Assembly: GCA_963832945.1 (NCBI GenBank) | Contig: CAWHVV010000004.1 | Span: forward strand, 124,001-188,000 | Origin: JAFEDN01 sp963832945 | GTDB lineage: Bacteria; Pseudomonadota; Gammaproteobacteria; Coxiellales; Coxiellaceae | Length of the DNA stretch: 64,000 bases | Reading direction: 5' to 3' | Part shown: piece after piece, positions 62,644 to 64,000 of the stretch | How positions within the stretch are numbered: the stretch's first letter is position 1 | Layout: each line of letters begins with the position of its first letter | The notes under the pieces: model-generated | What the model was told of the DNA's origin: nothing | Seen by the model: the letters and a program-made list of their open reading frames with translations, nothing else | Databases searched by the model: none | Translations under genes and position numbers: made by a program

Positions 62644-64000
62644 ATGAAAAATCAACCAATTAATTTAGATTTAGAACAATCAAACAAATTATTGTTATCC
62701 ATTCGCTACAAAGACTCTATCCAGGGGTGCGAAACGAAAGGTGAAGAAAATGTGGAATTCTCGCATCTATGCAAATCTATGTTAGTCAGATACGGCTCAA
62801 CTCATTCTGCACGGGATAATTCGCCGCGGGGACTATGGGGAGATCAATATCACCGGGAACCAAATAAATCCCCAAATGCCCTATTGGATCACATGTTTGG
62901 TGTAGTCAATGAACAATTGAATTTATCTAAAAACGATCCTGACACCCATGTTTTTATTCCAGTAAACAATATTAAAGTCCTGAAAGAAGTATTAGGCGCT
63001 AGTTTTAACAATATATTTGAGAGTGATGAAAATATTTTCATTGAAATTGCCGGAAGGGAAATTCCATTAGTTAAAGTAAAATTAAATGCCGATGCATTAC
63101 CCAAGAATACTATCTATGCTGCTAAAGTGACTGTGGGTAGGGTGGGGCAATTTCCTAATAGGGATTTGCAATTATGGATGGCGGCTTTAGATTATGAAAA
63201 CTTGTACAGTAAAATCACATGTTCTGATTCAGAAATTGTGCAATATTACACTCCTTCAAATAAATCTGCAGCCGAAATCAAAAACAGTATTAAAGCATTA
63301 TTATCTGAACAAAAGGGCCATCCAAAGAAAATATCACAAATTAAATTATTTCAAAATTTAATTGATGAAATTCCTGTATGTGGAAATTCACCAGAAGCCA
63401 ATGCACAAATACGTCTTACTTTTTCCCGGTTAGAATATATTTTGGATAATGCAATAATTAACCAAAAAGAAAAATTTTGGTTTTTTCTGGAATTTGCATT
63501 TGACGAATTAATATATTTAAATACTTTAGTGCCAAAAAAGTCAGATAAAGAAATTATAAAAAACTTTAGTGATTTTTTTAAAACCCAATATGCTGTCAAT
63601 GAGGATTATAAAAGCGTAGGGACTTTCGTTTGTCTGGGAAATTCAGGAATCGATGTCATAAGTCAAAATGTCAGCTCCGTAATTAAAGAAACTCAAAAAC
63701 ATAAAGATACGGTCAAAATATATTTTGACCGAGACGTTTATTTTGAAATTAACTATAATCTTCAACAACTCACCGGCGATAATAAACTTGATCTTGAAAA
63801 ATTAATTAAAATACCTAAGGAAGTATGCCTTACTCTGAATGAAAAAAAATCAGAATTAGCTCAATATAAACACGGTGAAATATGCGATATAATCGTATGT
63901 GAGTTTGTTACTTCCGTATCAAGAATAGAAATGCAGCATAAAGAAAATCGTATTGAAGAGCTTATCGAATCCCAACTTTTATCAAGAAAAAAACAGTCCT
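62644..64000 (+). CDS. Hypothetical protein, 3' end outside the window
   Basis: From the ATG at 62644 the frame is open to the right edge (about 452 residues visible), which is why it lacks a stop here. The protein starts MKNQPINLDLEQSNKLLLSI and is hydrophilic, rich in Lys, Asn and Glu. No signal peptide, membrane span or known motif is visible. Segments such as LRHMFG-like LLDHMFGVVNEQLNL and EKFWFFLEFAFDELIYL are the most hydrophobic. Base use matches the effector candidates nearby. It ends in the window with a charged helical stretch (HKENRIEELIESQLLSRKK). Function unknown; an effector role is a guess from context. Confidence 0.6.
   Translation, partial: MKNQPINLDLEQSNKLLLSIRYKDSIQGCETKGEENVEFSHLCKSMLVRYGSTHSARDNSPRGLWGDQYHREPNKSPNALLDHMFGVVNEQLNLSKNDPDTHVFIPVNNIKVLKEVLGASFNNIFESDENIFIEIAGREIPLVKVKLNADALPKNTIYAAKVTVGRVGQFPNRDLQLWMAALDYENLYSKITCSDSEIVQYYTPSNKSAAEIKNSIKALLSEQKGHPKKISQIKLFQNLIDEIPVCGNSPEANAQIRLTFSRLEYILDNAIINQKEKFWFFLEFAFDELIYLNTLVPKKSDKEIIKNFSDFFKTQYAVNEDYKSVGTFVCLGNSGIDVISQNVSSVIKETQKHKDTVKIYFDRDVYFEINYNLQQLTGDNKLDLEKLIKIPKEVCLTLNEKKSELAQYKHGEICDIIVCEFVTSVSRIEMQHKENRIEELIESQLLSRKKQS

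Noticed and set aside
1..64000. CRISPR arrays, tRNA and rRNA genes
   Set aside because: No regularly spaced direct repeats and no tRNA or rRNA sequence were seen; the repeated blocks found are dispersed elements.

Overview
The window looks like chromosomal DNA of a host-associated gammaproteobacterium, probably in the Legionellales (Legionella/Coxiella/Aquicella/Rickettsiella-like). The placement is inference. It rests on an AT-rich sequence with a less AT-rich trp operon and many single genes with eukaryotic-type domains: F-box, SET, ankyrin, a Ser/Thr kinase pair, an ADP-ribosyltransferase, a clan-CD-like protease and a tubulin-tyrosine-ligase relative. Three unrelated proteins also end in a C-x-x-M prenylation box. 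These are the marks of a type IV effector repertoire, but no secretion genes lie in the window.

Layout. 1-3 kb: end of an unknown gene, a vapBC toxin-antitoxin pair and a Fic protein. 3-5.3 kb: an ABC transporter with its own YtrA-type GntR regulator, an operator over the promoter and a coupled small secreted protein. 5.3-6.4 kb: a probable outer-membrane beta-barrel. 6.4-14.2 kb (minus strand): a complete operon trpE-G-D-C-F-B-A followed by a type I-beta DAHP synthase. 14.3-31 kb: a mixed region with a PLD nuclease, ankyrin and F-box effector candidates, a broken inverse autotransporter, a broken TTL protein, YoaK, a creatininase-family protein, a membrane protein with a CaaX box, a broken DUF4105 protein, a ceramidase-like membrane protein and hipBA. 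31-35 kb: a SET/ankyrin protein and a caspase-fold-like effector candidate. 35-42 kb: a complete Wadjet system (jetA-B-C-D, minus strand). 43-47 kb: a kinase/pseudokinase protein followed by an ORF in the same frame. 47.5-60.7 kb: bioB, a carbamoyltransferase and a two-protein NRPS-PKS assembly line without any acyltransferase. 60.9-64 kb: an ART-like membrane effector and an unknown protein running off the edge.

Two features cut across the gene list. First, a family of small mobile repeats is scattered through the window. Three intact copies are each exactly 216 bp, with 17-bp terminal inverted repeats and 9-bp target duplications, and carry no gene. Related fragments lie in frame inside trpE and form the C-terminal tails of trpE, yoaK-like and jetC; a short companion palindrome lies inside the DUF4105 gene. 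Second, at least six genes are broken by single-base length changes, nearly all in homopolymers, while both flanking protein segments remain well conserved. That pattern fits sequencing error, very recent decay or slippage, and should be checked against reads before any of them is called a pseudogene.

No rRNA, tRNA, CRISPR array, full-length transposase or replication origin was seen.
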